Assembly (NCBI RefSeq): GCF_040649515.1
Contig: NZ_JBEZFP010000066.1
Location: forward strand, 1-47,300
DNA: 47,300 nt
Source: Yinghuangia elevatio
Lineage (GTDB): Bacteria > Actinomycetota > Actinomycetes > Streptomycetales > Streptomycetaceae
Direction of reading: 5' to 3'
Position 1 is the first letter of the stretch, and every line of letters starts with the position of its first letter. Shown piece after piece: positions 11,046-18,492 of the stretch. Position numbers and translations under genes: made by a program. The notes below the pieces were generated by a model. That model was given only the letters and a program-made list of their open reading frames with translations. It was not told the origin of the DNA and did not search any database.

Positions 11046-11840
11046 ATCACGGAAGAACAGCCCGAGCGGGCCGACCGCGCGCTGCCGCCGCGCCGCCGAA
11101 TCCTGCGCGACGAGGTCTGGCTCGTGCTCGCCGTGTCGCTCGGCGCCTCCGCGGTCTCGGCGCTGATCTCGTTCATCGGCTCGATCACCCGGCCCGGCGG
11201 GCTGGCCAACCAGTCCGCGGTGCTCAACCGCTCCGCGGCACCGGGCCGCCCGTGGCTGGACCTCGCCTGGCAGCTGTTCGACATCGCGACGTCGCTGGTC
11301 CCGGTGCTGCTGGTCGCGCACCTGATGATGCGCAACCGCGAGTCGCTGCGCGACCTCGGCGTCGACGCCGGGCAGCGGCTCCTCGACCTCGGCCGCGGCG
11401 CACTGGTCGCGGCGGCGATCGGCGGCACCGGCCTCGCGCTCTACCTCGGCGCCCGCGCGTCGGGCGCCAACCTCACCGTGGTGCCGACCACTCTCCCCGA
11501 CGTCTGGTGGCGCATCCCGGTCCTCATCCTGTCGGCGATCGAGAACGCCGCGCTCGAGGAGATCGTCGTCCTCGGCTACCTGATGCACCGGCTCCAGGGC
11601 TTCGGCTGGTCGTTCCCCAAGGCGGTGGCGGCCAGTTCGCTGCTGCGCGGGTCGTACCACCTCTACCAGGGCATCGGCGGATTCTTCGGCAACCTCGCCA
11701 TGGGTGTCATCTTCTGCCTGCTCTACAAGCGTTGGGGCCGCGTCATGCCCCTGCTGGTGGCCCACGCCCTCATCGACATCGTGGCCTTCGTCGGCTACGT
11801 CCTCCTGGCCGGCAAAGTCGGCTGGCTCCCCACGCCCTGA
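11043..11840 (+). CDS. CPBP-family intramembrane protease-like protein
   Basis: A 265-residue integral membrane protein with about seven helices. Three CPBP (type II CAAX prenyl protease/bacteriocin-processing) segments are recognisable: NAALEEIVVLGYLMHRL, SSLLRGSYHLYQGIGGFFGN and VAHALIDIVAFVGYVLL. The Glu-Glu pair and later His residues are kept, but the usual EExxxR arginine is Leu (EEIVVL). Either this is a variant subfamily or activity is altered. The role is unknown; some bacterial members process peptides or confer self-immunity. The GTG start at 11043 rests on the leaderless promoter. It is monocistronic by position. Confidence 0.8.
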   Translation: MITEEQPERADRALPPRRRILRDEVWLVLAVSLGASAVSALISFIGSITRPGGLANQSAVLNRSAAPGRPWLDLAWQLFDIATSLVPVLLVAHLMMRNRESLRDLGVDAGQRLLDLGRGALVAAAIGGTGLALYLGARASGANLTVVPTTLPDVWWRIPVLILSAIENAALEEIVVLGYLMHRLQGFGWSFPKAVAASSLLRGSYHLYQGIGGFFGNLAMGVIFCLLYKRWGRVMPLLVAHALIDIVAFVGYVLLAGKVGWLPTP

Positions 11841-12151
11841 GCCGGACCGCCGGCACCGTCGGCACGTCGACGTCTACGTCGCCGCCGACACCAGCACACC
11901 ACGCGCCTCAGGCGGCGAGGTCACGCGCGTACGCGGCACGGGTGTTGCCGTGGTGGGGCAGCAGGAATTCGAGCGCCGGACGCTGCGCCGTGTCGCGCTT
12001 GCCGGGCCGGGAACCGGTTCCCGGGAACTGCGGTGGGGAACTGTCGTGGGGGACGGGATGATGGGGGCCACGCTGCCGGCCGCGGACACCGGCAGCGGTG
12101 TGTCGGCAGGGTGTGTCGGGTCCGGCGGTACGGCTCTGTTGGGGGTGGCCC
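11841..12151. other. 311-nt interval without a convincing gene
   Basis: No frame with a plausible start and coding bias was found on either strand, and no strong hairpin. It probably holds the promoter region of the gene at 12152; a G-rich stretch (GGGGGTGG, about 12,140) sits just before that start. Confidence 0.4.
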
Positions 12152-12688
12152 ATGCTGGGTGGCGGAATCCGCGAGCGGTTGCGGTTGCGCAGGGAGGTGG
12201 CGGCGGCCGACGGGACGGTGTCGACGCGTCGGCGCCCGGGCGTGCTCACGCCCGTGCTGCTGATCGTGTTCTTCCTGGTCGTCGTCCTCATGGTGGTCAA
12301 GATGGGCGGCGGCGAGGACAACCGCACCACCTCGACCGGGGATTCGCGGGAGGCCGACGCCGACCCCACCGCGACCGAGGAGGCGACCACGACGATTTCG
12401 CCGACCGCCCCGGCGGGCTCGGTCCCCGGCACCGTGCGGTCGCGCCTCGCGCTCGCCGTCTACAAGCAGGCATCGGCCAAGGGCAAACCGGTGCTGAGCG
12501 CCGACCACGGCACCAGCGTCATGGTGGTCTGCCACACCGCCGGGCAGACGCAGTACACCAACGGCAAGGCCGACCCGACCTGGGCGCGCATCATCGTCAG
12601 CGGCAAGGTCGGGTACGCCCACGTCGGCCAACTCGACACCGGCGGCGTCATCATCACCCAGGTCCCCAACTGCTCCGCGGTCGGCTGA
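12152..12688 (+). CDS. Membrane-anchored SH3-like domain protein
   Basis: A 178-residue protein. A basic N-terminus (GGGIRERLRLRREVAAADGTVSTRRRP) leads into one transmembrane helix at about 35-52 (VLTPVLLIVFFLVVVLMVV). A Thr/Glu/Pro-rich linker follows, then a C-terminal beta-rich domain (AVYKQASAKGKPVLSADHGT, VVCHTAGQTQYTNGKADPTW, GYAHVGQLDTGG) with the look of a bacterial SH3-type domain. The charge pattern suggests the C-terminus is outside the cell, perhaps contacting the wall. The ATG at 12152 was preferred over an upstream GTG-rich region. Function unknown. Confidence 0.7.
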   Translation: MLGGGIRERLRLRREVAAADGTVSTRRRPGVLTPVLLIVFFLVVVLMVVKMGGGEDNRTTSTGDSREADADPTATEEATTTISPTAPAGSVPGTVRSRLALAVYKQASAKGKPVLSADHGTSVMVVCHTAGQTQYTNGKADPTWARIIVSGKVGYAHVGQLDTGGVIITQVPNCSAVG

Positions 12689-12730
12689 GCGGCCTACTGG
12701 TCGGCGGAATCGGTCGGACCTGGGCGGAGG

Positions 12731-13570
12731 TCAACTCCACCACAGCGCGCGTGCGTTGCCACCGAGCACCACCTCGCGCGCACCGGGCGGGCGATGCCGC
12801 AGAGCCTGTTCGGCCATGGCGACCATGCCGGGGTAATCGGGGGTGCGCGTCTGCGGGTGGTCCGAACCCCACAACAGGCGCCCGTCGCCGAAGGCCGACG
12901 CGAGGGTGTCGACCACGTCGGCCGGGTCGTCCGGGGTGTACGACTGGAACAGGTGCGTGCTGATCTTCAGCCGCACGGAGGGCAGTTCGGCGAGCGCCAG
13001 CACGGGTGCGAGCCCGTCGGGTCCCGCGGCCGGGTCCGGGAACCCGGCGTGGTCCAGGGCCACCGTCAGGCCCGGGCGCGCGGCAAGCAGGGGCACGAAG
13101 TGCGCCAAGTGGTCGGCGAACGCGGTCAGTACGAGGGTGAGGCCGGCTTCGGCGGCCGTGTCCAACAGGTGCGCGGTGTGCGGGGCGTCCACCCAGCGGG
13201 GGACCGGTTGGCCGGGGCCGCCGGAGACCGCGAACAGGCGTACGCCCACCACTCCCTGACGGCCGGTCAGCTCGGCCAACCGGTCCGGCGCGGCCGGGTC
13301 GGCGGGGTCGACGGCGACGACCGTGCGGGTGCGCTCGGGGTGCGCGGCGGCGGCGTCGAGCACGTAGCGGCAGTCGTACCCGTACGCCCCCACGCCCTGT
13401 ACCAGCACGCAGCCGTCGACGCCCGCGGCCGCCTGCACACCAAGCACGTGTTCGGCGGTGGCGGTGCCGTCCGACCAATAGTCGGTACCGTCGCCCGTGC
13501 CGCCGGTGCGCGGGTAGCGCTCGGTGTCGGGCGAGACGACATGGACGTGGGTGTCGACGAATCCGGTCAC
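12731..13570 (-). CDS. Amidohydrolase (amidohydrolase 2 family, TIM barrel)
   Basis: A 279-residue metal-dependent hydrolase. The metal-binding FVDTHVHVVSPD (His-x-His) is at the N-terminus; later motifs are GVDGCVLVQGVGAYGYD, VTVALDHAGFPDP, RLKISTHLFQSY and LLWGSDHPQTRTPDYPG (conserved Asp). The family includes lactonases and decarboxylases of aromatic or sugar-acid metabolism; the substrate is not readable here. GTG 13570 starts right before the first barrel strand. An ATG at 13663 would overlap the divergent gene's start and is less likely. It is divergently paired with the PhzF-like gene, sharing about 85 nt. Confidence 0.85.
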   Translation of the reverse strand: MTGFVDTHVHVVSPDTERYPRTGGTGDGTDYWSDGTATAEHVLGVQAAAGVDGCVLVQGVGAYGYDCRYVLDAAAAHPERTRTVVAVDPADPAAPDRLAELTGRQGVVGVRLFAVSGGPGQPVPRWVDAPHTAHLLDTAAEAGLTLVLTAFADHLAHFVPLLAARPGLTVALDHAGFPDPAAGPDGLAPVLALAELPSVRLKISTHLFQSYTPDDPADVVDTLASAFGDGRLLWGSDHPQTRTPDYPGMVAMAEQALRHRPPGAREVVLGGNARALWWS

Positions 13571-13655
13571 CCGCGCGACGGTACCGGCAACCGTGCAAGG
13601 CCGCCGCACCGCGTCGTCCTCGGCGCGGATCGGGTTCGGCTTAGGGTTGTGGGCC

Positions 13656-14450
13656 ATGCGCATCTATGTGGTCGACGCCTTCACGGACACCGCCTTCTCC
13701 GGCAACCCGGCAGGCGTGTGCCTGCCGGACGCCGCGCACGCCGCCGACGCGGCGTGGATGCAGAGCGTCGCCGCCGAGATGCGGCACGCCGAGACCGCCT
13801 TCCTGGTGCCGAGCACGCGCGACGACGCCGACTGGGACCTGCGCTGGTTCACCCCCGCGATCGAGGTCGACCTGTGCGGCCACGCGACGCTCGCGAGCGC
13901 GCACGTGCTGTTCACCGAGGGCCTTGCCGGAGTCGACGTACGCTTCGCCACCCGCAGCGGCGTGCTCTCCGCACGGCGGCTCCCCGAGGGGGGCATCGTG
14001 CTCGACTTCCCGATGCTCCCGCCGCAGCAGGTGCCCGAGCCGGCGGGGCTGCCGGAGATCCTGGGCGTGCCGGTGGCGGCCGTCGCCGGGGGCGGCGGCG
14101 ACCTGCTGGTGGAACTGGAGTCGGCGGACGCGGTACGCGGCGTCGCGCCCGACCTGGACGCGCTCGCGCGCCTGCCGTACCGCTGCGTCGTGGTGACCGC
14201 GCCGGGCGAGGGCGGGACGGACTTCGTGTCGCGGGTCTTCGCGCCCGCGGTCGGAATCCCGGAGGACCCGGTGACGGGGTCGGCGCACTGCCTGCTGGCC
14301 CCGTACTGGGCGCCGAGGGTCGGCCGGACCCGGCTGACGGCCCGTCAACTGTCCGAGCGCGGCGGCGCGGTCGGTGCCGAGGTGTTGGGCGAGCGCGTGG
14401 CGCTGGTCGGCGACGCGGTGCTGGTGCTGCGCGGCGAATTGGCGGTCTGA
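13656..14450 (+). CDS. PhzF-family isomerase/epimerase
   Basis: A 264-residue PhzF-like protein with the diaminopimelate-epimerase fold. Family signatures are present: VDAFTDTAFSGNPAGVC at the start, MRHAETAFLVPS with the catalytic-type Glu, RWFTPAIEVDLCGHATLASAH, and EDPVTGSAH near the C-terminus. In phenazine makers PhzF isomerises trans-2,3-dihydro-3-hydroxyanthranilate, but most homologues, as here, are outside any phenazine cluster and have unknown substrates. TAGGGT (13642-13647) eight bases before the ATG suggests a leaderless transcript. Divergent from the amidohydrolase. Confidence 0.9.
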   Translation: MRIYVVDAFTDTAFSGNPAGVCLPDAAHAADAAWMQSVAAEMRHAETAFLVPSTRDDADWDLRWFTPAIEVDLCGHATLASAHVLFTEGLAGVDVRFATRSGVLSARRLPEGGIVLDFPMLPPQQVPEPAGLPEILGVPVAAVAGGGGDLLVELESADAVRGVAPDLDALARLPYRCVVVTAPGEGGTDFVSRVFAPAVGIPEDPVTGSAHCLLAPYWAPRVGRTRLTARQLSERGGAVGAEVLGERVALVGDAVLVLRGELAV

Positions 14451-14504
14451 CCGCGCGGCGGGAGAGCGCACGCGGCACGTGATCGCCGCCCGCTCCACCC
14501 ACAG

Positions 14505-14519
14505 TTGCGTCTGACGCAA
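14505..14519. promoter_or_regulatory. Perfect 15-bp palindrome upstream of the MFS exporter gene
   Basis: TTGCGTC-T-GACGCAA, with a further TTGCA half-site about 17 bp downstream (around 14536). It lies about 160 nt before the MFS start in a gene-free interval. It has the form of a MarR/TetR-type operator; the regulator is not identified. Confidence 0.5.
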
Positions 14520-14678
14520 GTGTCGACTGCATAGGTTGCAATGGAGATCAGGCCACCGAGGCTCTAGCGTGAACGGAGTCCGGACGACGACGAAGCGGTG
14601 CCCGGGCCCGGCCGCCCCAGACGGGGCGTGCCAGGGCCCGCACACCGCACCGATCCGACTCCTCCGAGGTTGCCCTCC

Positions 14679-16361
14679 GTGCCACCCACCCGGTCATCCG
14701 CCACGCCCCCGGCCACGCCGTCCCCGACACCTTCCGGTCCGCCGCCGCGCGCCCGCGCGGTGCTGCCCGTCACGTGCGCCTCCGTGCTGCTCGTCATGGT
14801 CATGGTCGCCGCCATCAACCTGGCGATCCCCGACCTGGCCGCCTCCGGCCTCCACCCGTCCGCGTCCGAACTCCTGTGGATCGTCGACGCGTACGTCATC
14901 GTCTTCGCCGGACTCCTCATCCCCGCCGGCGCCGTGGGCGACCGCTTCGGCCGCAAAGGCGCGCTGCTCGCGGGGCTCGCACTCTTCACCCTCGGCGCCA
15001 CCGTCTCAGCCGTCGCCCCCGGCGTGCCCGTGCTCCTCGCCGGCCGCGCCATCACCGGCGCCGGCGCGGCACTGGTCATGCCGGCCACACTGTCCATCCT
15101 CATCCACGCGACCGCTCCCGCCCGCCGCCCGCAGGCCATCGCCACCTGGACGCTGGCCACCGGGATCGGCGGCCTGCTCGGCAACGCGATCGGCGGCCCG
15201 GTACTCGAATACCTGCCCTGGCGCGGCCTGTTCGCGGTGCTCGCGCCCGTCGGCGCGGTGCTGTTCGTCCTCACCGCGGTCGCCCTGCCGAAGGTGCCGC
15301 GCACGCACGCGTCCCTCGACCCGGTCGGATCCGTACTCCTCGTCACCGGGTTCCTCGCCGTCCTCTTCGGCATCATCGAAGGCCCCGACCTCGGTTGGAC
15401 GTCCGCCCGCGTCCTCGGCGGCTTCGCCCTCGGCCTCGCGCTCCTGGCCGCGTTCGTCGGCCACGGCCTGCGCGCCGCGGAACCGCTGCTCGACCCCCGC
15501 CTGTTCCTCCGCCCCGGCCTCCGCGCGGGCGTCCTGGGCATCCTCGTGGCGTTCGTCGGGCTGTTCGCGCTGTTCTACGTCAACGCGCAGTACCTGCAGT
15601 ACGCCCAGGGGTTCAGCGTCCTCAGGACCGGCTTCGCGATCCTGCCGCTCGGCGTCGGCATGATCGCCGGCACCCGGACCAGCGTTCGCCTGGTCGGCCG
15701 GTACGGCGCCCGCACCGTATCCACCGGAGGCATGCTGCTCATCGCCCTCGGCCTGTTCCTGATGTCGCTCGTGGACACCGGTACGCCGTACCCCCTCTAC
15801 CTCGTGTACGTCACCGCCCTCTCCGCCGGCTTCGGCCTCGTGGGACCCGCCATGTCCACGTCCGTGATCGCCGCACTGCCGCCCGAGCGCGCCGGACTCG
15901 GGTCGGGACTCAACGGCGCCGCCCGGGAGTTCGGCAGCGCCCTCGGGGTCGCGGTCTTCGGCTCCGTACTCGCCGCGCGCTTCGACGCCGAACTGCCGGA
16001 CGCCGCCGGGCCCGCACACTCGATCGGCCTGGCGCTCGGCGCCGCGGACCGGCTCGGACCCGACGTGCACGATCGGACGGTCACGGCGTTCACCGACGCG
16101 ATGTCGACCGGCTTCCGGGTCGTCGCCCTGATCGTCCTCGTCGCGACCGCCCTGGTGTGGCTGTGGTCGCGCGGCGCAACAGGCCCCCGGGGGAAGGCCG
16201 ATGGCACCGCCGGCGCGATGCCCGGAGGGACGTCCGTCGGGAAGTCCGCGGGGACGCCTGCGACGCCGTCCGCGGGGACGTCCGGTCAGAACTCCGGCGG
16301 CGCCTCGGCCCCGTCGGCGGATCCGGACGCCGCGGCTCCCCGCGCCTCGGCCCCGCGATGA
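14679..16361 (+). CDS. MFS drug exporter, DHA2 (14-TM) family
   Basis: A 560-residue membrane transporter. About 14 helices are visible. Motif A is seen as GDRFGRKGALL after TM2, and a motif-C-like stretch as LATGIGGLLGNAIGGPVL in TM5. LGSGLNGAAREFGSALGVAVFG near TM13 is typical of EmrB/QacA-type proton antiporters exporting drugs or secondary metabolites. The N-terminal 25 residues are Pro/Thr-rich. The C-terminal 50 or so are low-complexity Gly/Ser/Thr/Ala and run over the end of the convergent LysR gene (76-bp overlap). GTG 14679 was chosen because helices begin soon after. The substrate is unknown. Confidence 0.9.
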   Translation: MPPTRSSATPPATPSPTPSGPPPRARAVLPVTCASVLLVMVMVAAINLAIPDLAASGLHPSASELLWIVDAYVIVFAGLLIPAGAVGDRFGRKGALLAGLALFTLGATVSAVAPGVPVLLAGRAITGAGAALVMPATLSILIHATAPARRPQAIATWTLATGIGGLLGNAIGGPVLEYLPWRGLFAVLAPVGAVLFVLTAVALPKVPRTHASLDPVGSVLLVTGFLAVLFGIIEGPDLGWTSARVLGGFALGLALLAAFVGHGLRAAEPLLDPRLFLRPGLRAGVLGILVAFVGLFALFYVNAQYLQYAQGFSVLRTGFAILPLGVGMIAGTRTSVRLVGRYGARTVSTGGMLLIALGLFLMSLVDTGTPYPLYLVYVTALSAGFGLVGPAMSTSVIAALPPERAGLGSGLNGAAREFGSALGVAVFGSVLAARFDAELPDAAGPAHSIGLALGAADRLGPDVHDRTVTAFTDAMSTGFRVVALIVLVATALVWLWSRGATGPRGKADGTAGAMPGGTSVGKSAGTPATPSAGTSGQNSGGASAPSADPDAAAPRASAPR

Positions 16362-17266
16362 GCGTCCACGACATCCCCGATGGCGCCACGGACCAGGGCA
16401 CGCAGCCAGGCATGCGCACCGTCGGCGTCGTGGCGCGGGTGCCACACTTGCGTGAGCGACAACGGGGGAAGGTCGAGTGGGATGGGGAATGTCCGCAAGC
16501 CGAGAGCCCGGATGACCCCGGTCGACATCAACTCCGCCGCCATCCCCACGGCATCGGTCTCGAGGAGCACGTACAGCGACGACGCGTACGACGGGACCGT
16601 GCCCACCACCCGCCGCGTCAGCCCCAGTTCCCGCAGCGCGTCGTCCACCGGCCCGGACTGCCTGCCCCGGCGCGACGCCACCAGGTGCTCGGCCTCGGCG
16701 AACCGCCGCGCCGTCACCGTGCCCCGGGTGAGCGGATGCCCCGCGCGCACCACCCCGACGAACCGGTCCTGGACCAGCAGTTCGGACCGCGACTCCGGCT
16801 CCAGGTCCCACGGCGACCCGATGATCAGGTCCGCGACCCCTTCGCGCAGGACCGGGGTGTCCGTGCGCTGCTTGGGCAGGAACCGCAGCGTCACACCGGG
16901 CGCCTCGGCACGCGCCCGGGCGAACAGCGGTGCGCCGATGGCCGTGATGATGCCGTCGTTGGCCACCACCGAGAACGTCCGCCGCAGCGTCGCCGGATCG
17001 GGCCGGTCCACCGGACCGAGCAGCACGCGCGCCTGCTCCACCAGCGTCCGCACTTCTGCACGCATGGCGAGCGCGCGCGGGGTCGGGACCATCGACCGGC
17101 CGGCCCGGACCAGGATCGGATCCCCGGTGGCCTTGCGGATCCGGCCGAGCGTGCGGCTCATCGCGGGCTCCGACAGGTGCAGCCGGGCCGCCGCGCCCCC
17201 GACACTCTCCTCGTCGAGGAGCACATCCAAGGCGACCAGCAGGTTGAGATCCATCCGGGATTGCAT
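16286..17266 (-). CDS. LysR-family transcriptional regulator
   Basis: A 326-residue LysR-type regulator. The N-terminal winged HTH is MDLNLLVALDVLLDEESVGGAAARLHLSEPAMSRTLGRIRK. The effector-binding domain (about 95-300) includes VANDGIITAIGAPLFARAR, VADLIIGSPW and GTVPSYASSLYVLLETDAVG. The HTH resembles the NodD/LinR-like branch. The ATG at 17266 has CATACT six bases upstream on its strand and no Shine-Dalgarno, so a leaderless start is likely; ATG 17254 is an alternative. Its last 25 residues are antisense to the MFS C-terminal tail. It may regulate the MFS gene, but no LysR-type T-N11-A site was established. Confidence 0.9.
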   Translation of the reverse strand: MQSRMDLNLLVALDVLLDEESVGGAAARLHLSEPAMSRTLGRIRKATGDPILVRAGRSMVPTPRALAMRAEVRTLVEQARVLLGPVDRPDPATLRRTFSVVANDGIITAIGAPLFARARAEAPGVTLRFLPKQRTDTPVLREGVADLIIGSPWDLEPESRSELLVQDRFVGVVRAGHPLTRGTVTARRFAEAEHLVASRRGRQSGPVDDALRELGLTRRVVGTVPSYASSLYVLLETDAVGMAAELMSTGVIRALGLRTFPIPLDLPPLSLTQVWHPRHDADGAHAWLRALVRGAIGDVVDAHRGAEARGAAASGSADGAEAPPEF

Positions 17267-17344
17267 AGAGGGAGTATGTCGGGCGTTACCGCTGTGCTTG
17301 CGAGCGTTTGACCAGCACGTTGTACGTGATGCCCACTCCGACAT

Positions 17345-17560
17345 CTGCCGACTATTGAGCAGCTAAAGAATCATGGAACGGGACGGGGCCGGCGGTGCAG
17401 TTCTCCCCCTGCTTTTGCCGGCCCCGCCTGCTCCCACCCGGTGGCTACCTCCCTAAGGAGCCCCGGGGGTACGGGTGCGGCGAGTGCCGCCGCTAGCAAG
17501 ATCCAAAAATGGAACATCTGTGTTCTGGGCTACAGAGCATGATCACGACATCGTCAGCGG
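17345..17560. other. Chromosome/prophage transition
   Basis: No gene was found. There is a GC-rich hairpin-like stretch near 17,383-17,428 (GGGGCCGGC...GCCGGCCCC). From 17,500 on, the sequence becomes distinctly more AT-rich. I looked for a tRNA 3' end or a duplicated core that could be an attachment site and found none. The precise boundary cannot be set from one side. Confidence 0.4.
17512..17525. promoter_or_regulatory. Inverted repeat GAACA-TCTG-TGTTC upstream of the HTH gene
   Basis: Perfect 5-bp arms around a 4-nt spacer, 35 bp before the GTG start at 17561. It is a likely operator for autoregulation. It resembles a Gram-positive LexA box, but GAAC and GTTC are six bases apart here instead of four, so a LexA site is not claimed. 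Confidence 0.45.
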
Positions 17561-17794
17561 GTGCCGCCCGACTCCCGCCCAGACTGGGTCCGTGAACGGA
17601 CTCGGGCCCTCGGAGTCAGGATCCGCGGCGCGCGCTTAGACGCCGACCTCACTCAAGAGGAGCTGGCGCACCTGGCGGGCGTGACGAAGATGACGATCTA
17701 CAGGATCGAGTACGGACTAACCGACCCATCACTGTCCGTCCTCCTCGAAATCGCCCACGCCGTACGAATCCCACTACGTGACCTAATCGGCTGA
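17561..17794 (+). CDS. Small Cro/C1-type HTH regulator
   Basis: A 77-residue XRE-family DNA-binding protein that is essentially one HTH domain: VRIRGARLDADLTQEELAHLAGVTKMTIYRIEYGLTDPSLSVLLEIAHAVRIPLRDLIG. No sensor or dimerisation extension is present. The GTG start has no obvious Shine-Dalgarno. A perfect inverted repeat lies upstream and further repeats follow the stop, consistent with a local repressor or Cro-like protein. It is the first gene at the prophage's left edge; nothing shows which promoter it controls. Confidence 0.85.
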   Translation: MPPDSRPDWVRERTRALGVRIRGARLDADLTQEELAHLAGVTKMTIYRIEYGLTDPSLSVLLEIAHAVRIPLRDLIG

Positions 17795-17844
17795 TTCGGC
17801 CGCAGGCAACGGGATCGAAACCGTAGCGGCAGCTGCTTCAACAT

Positions 17845-17931
17845 GGAATGACTAGTTCCGCATTCACTCAAACGGGTGAGTGCCTTCCAGTGCCCTGATC
17901 ACCGGTCGGTATCACCCGATTACAGCGGGTG
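17845..17931. promoter_or_regulatory. Cluster of three short inverted repeats
   Basis: GGAAT-GACTA-GTTCC-like dyad (17845-17859), CACTCA-AACGGG-TGAGTG (17865-17882) and CACCCG-ATTACAG-CGGGTG (17913-17931) lie within 90 bp in a relatively AT-rich interval between the HTH gene and the next gene. They could be operators for a lysogeny switch or weak terminators. No coding frame was found in 17,795-18,069. Confidence 0.4.
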
Positions 17932-18022
17932 TGCTCCATGATCGGAGCGCGGGCGGACATCCTGGCCGGACGACCAGGCAGATGACACCCAGGGGGCCCT
18001 GGAAGGAATTGGTGGTTGGTAC

Positions 18023-18063
18023 CCGCCCGCGCGCCGCACGGGGGCGAATAGGCGCGCGGGCGG
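18023..18063. terminator. Bidirectional GC-rich hairpin
   Basis: Perfect 13-bp arms (18023-18035 and 18051-18063) with a 15-nt loop. It ends just 7 bp beyond the stop of the leftward split gene and also faces rightward transcription from the HTH gene. Confidence 0.75.
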
Positions 18064-18069
18064 GCGTCT

Positions 18070-18410
18070 TCACGGCGTCGGCTTCGGCCGCGGATCCACT
18101 TTGATCCACGACGGCGGCACCTTCGATAGGTCCGGATCCGGCCGGCGCTCCTCCTCCGGCACCTCGTCCGGGACCTCGACCACGACGCCGCCCTCGTACT
18201 CCCAGCGGCGGACCCTGCGCGGAATCACGGCGCCACCGTCCAGGCCGGGCCCATCGACGACGCGTAACTGCGTATGTGCGTGGATCCGTTCGGACCCACG
18301 CGGTACACGTCGATCGTGATGCGGGACGGACGCAAGCGCTTGCGAGCAGACACAGCAGCCCCGGCCACCGAAGTCTCGGCAGCGGAGGCCGACTTGGATT
18401 CATCGGCCAT
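18070..18410 (-). pseudogene. Small prophage gene split by a one-base frame change
   Basis: Read from ATG 18410, one frame gives MADESKSASA... RPSRITIDVYRVGPNGSTHIRSYA and then stops at 18225. Another frame, entered near 18,257-18,263, continues naturally as VVDGPGLDGGAVIPRRVRRWEYEGG... DLSKVPPSWIKVDPRPKPTP and stops at 18070. Adding one base in the GCGTCGTCG stretch would make a single protein of about 113 residues with consistent style throughout. It is therefore a sequencing/assembly indel, a genuine frameshift mutation, or programmed frameshifting. I do not recognise the family. No clear Shine-Dalgarno precedes the ATG. Divergent from the HTH/sensor gene; a hairpin follows the final stop. 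Confidence 0.65.
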
Positions 18411-18465
18411 GCAACTACCGTGTCAGAACGATGTCATCGCGGAATCATCCAAACACGCCACAAGA

Positions 18466-18484
18466 CTTGGCGTCACACGCCAAG
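18466..18484. promoter_or_regulatory. Perfect palindrome at the start of the HTH/sensor gene
   Basis: CTTGGCGT-CAC-ACGCCAAG has 8-bp perfect arms and ends 8 bp before ATG 18493. A third related half-site (ACGCCACAAG) lies just upstream (18,455-18,464). Its position over the presumed start of transcription fits an autoregulatory operator. It is shared with the divergent split gene starting at 18410. Confidence 0.65.
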
Positions 18485-18492
18485 ATGAACGC

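Noticed and set aside
17383..17470. Possible tRNA or attachment site at the left prophage edge
   Set aside because: The G+C-rich stem-like stretch has no T-loop, no anticodon arm and no second copy found near the right end.
17512..17525. LexA/SOS box
   Set aside because: GAAC and GTTC are separated by six bases; the Gram-positive consensus needs four.
18274..18492. N-terminal extension of the HTH/sensor gene from the ATG at 18274
   Set aside because: It would run through the palindrome and antisense to the split gene; the encoded sequence is low quality and the conserved part begins after 18493.
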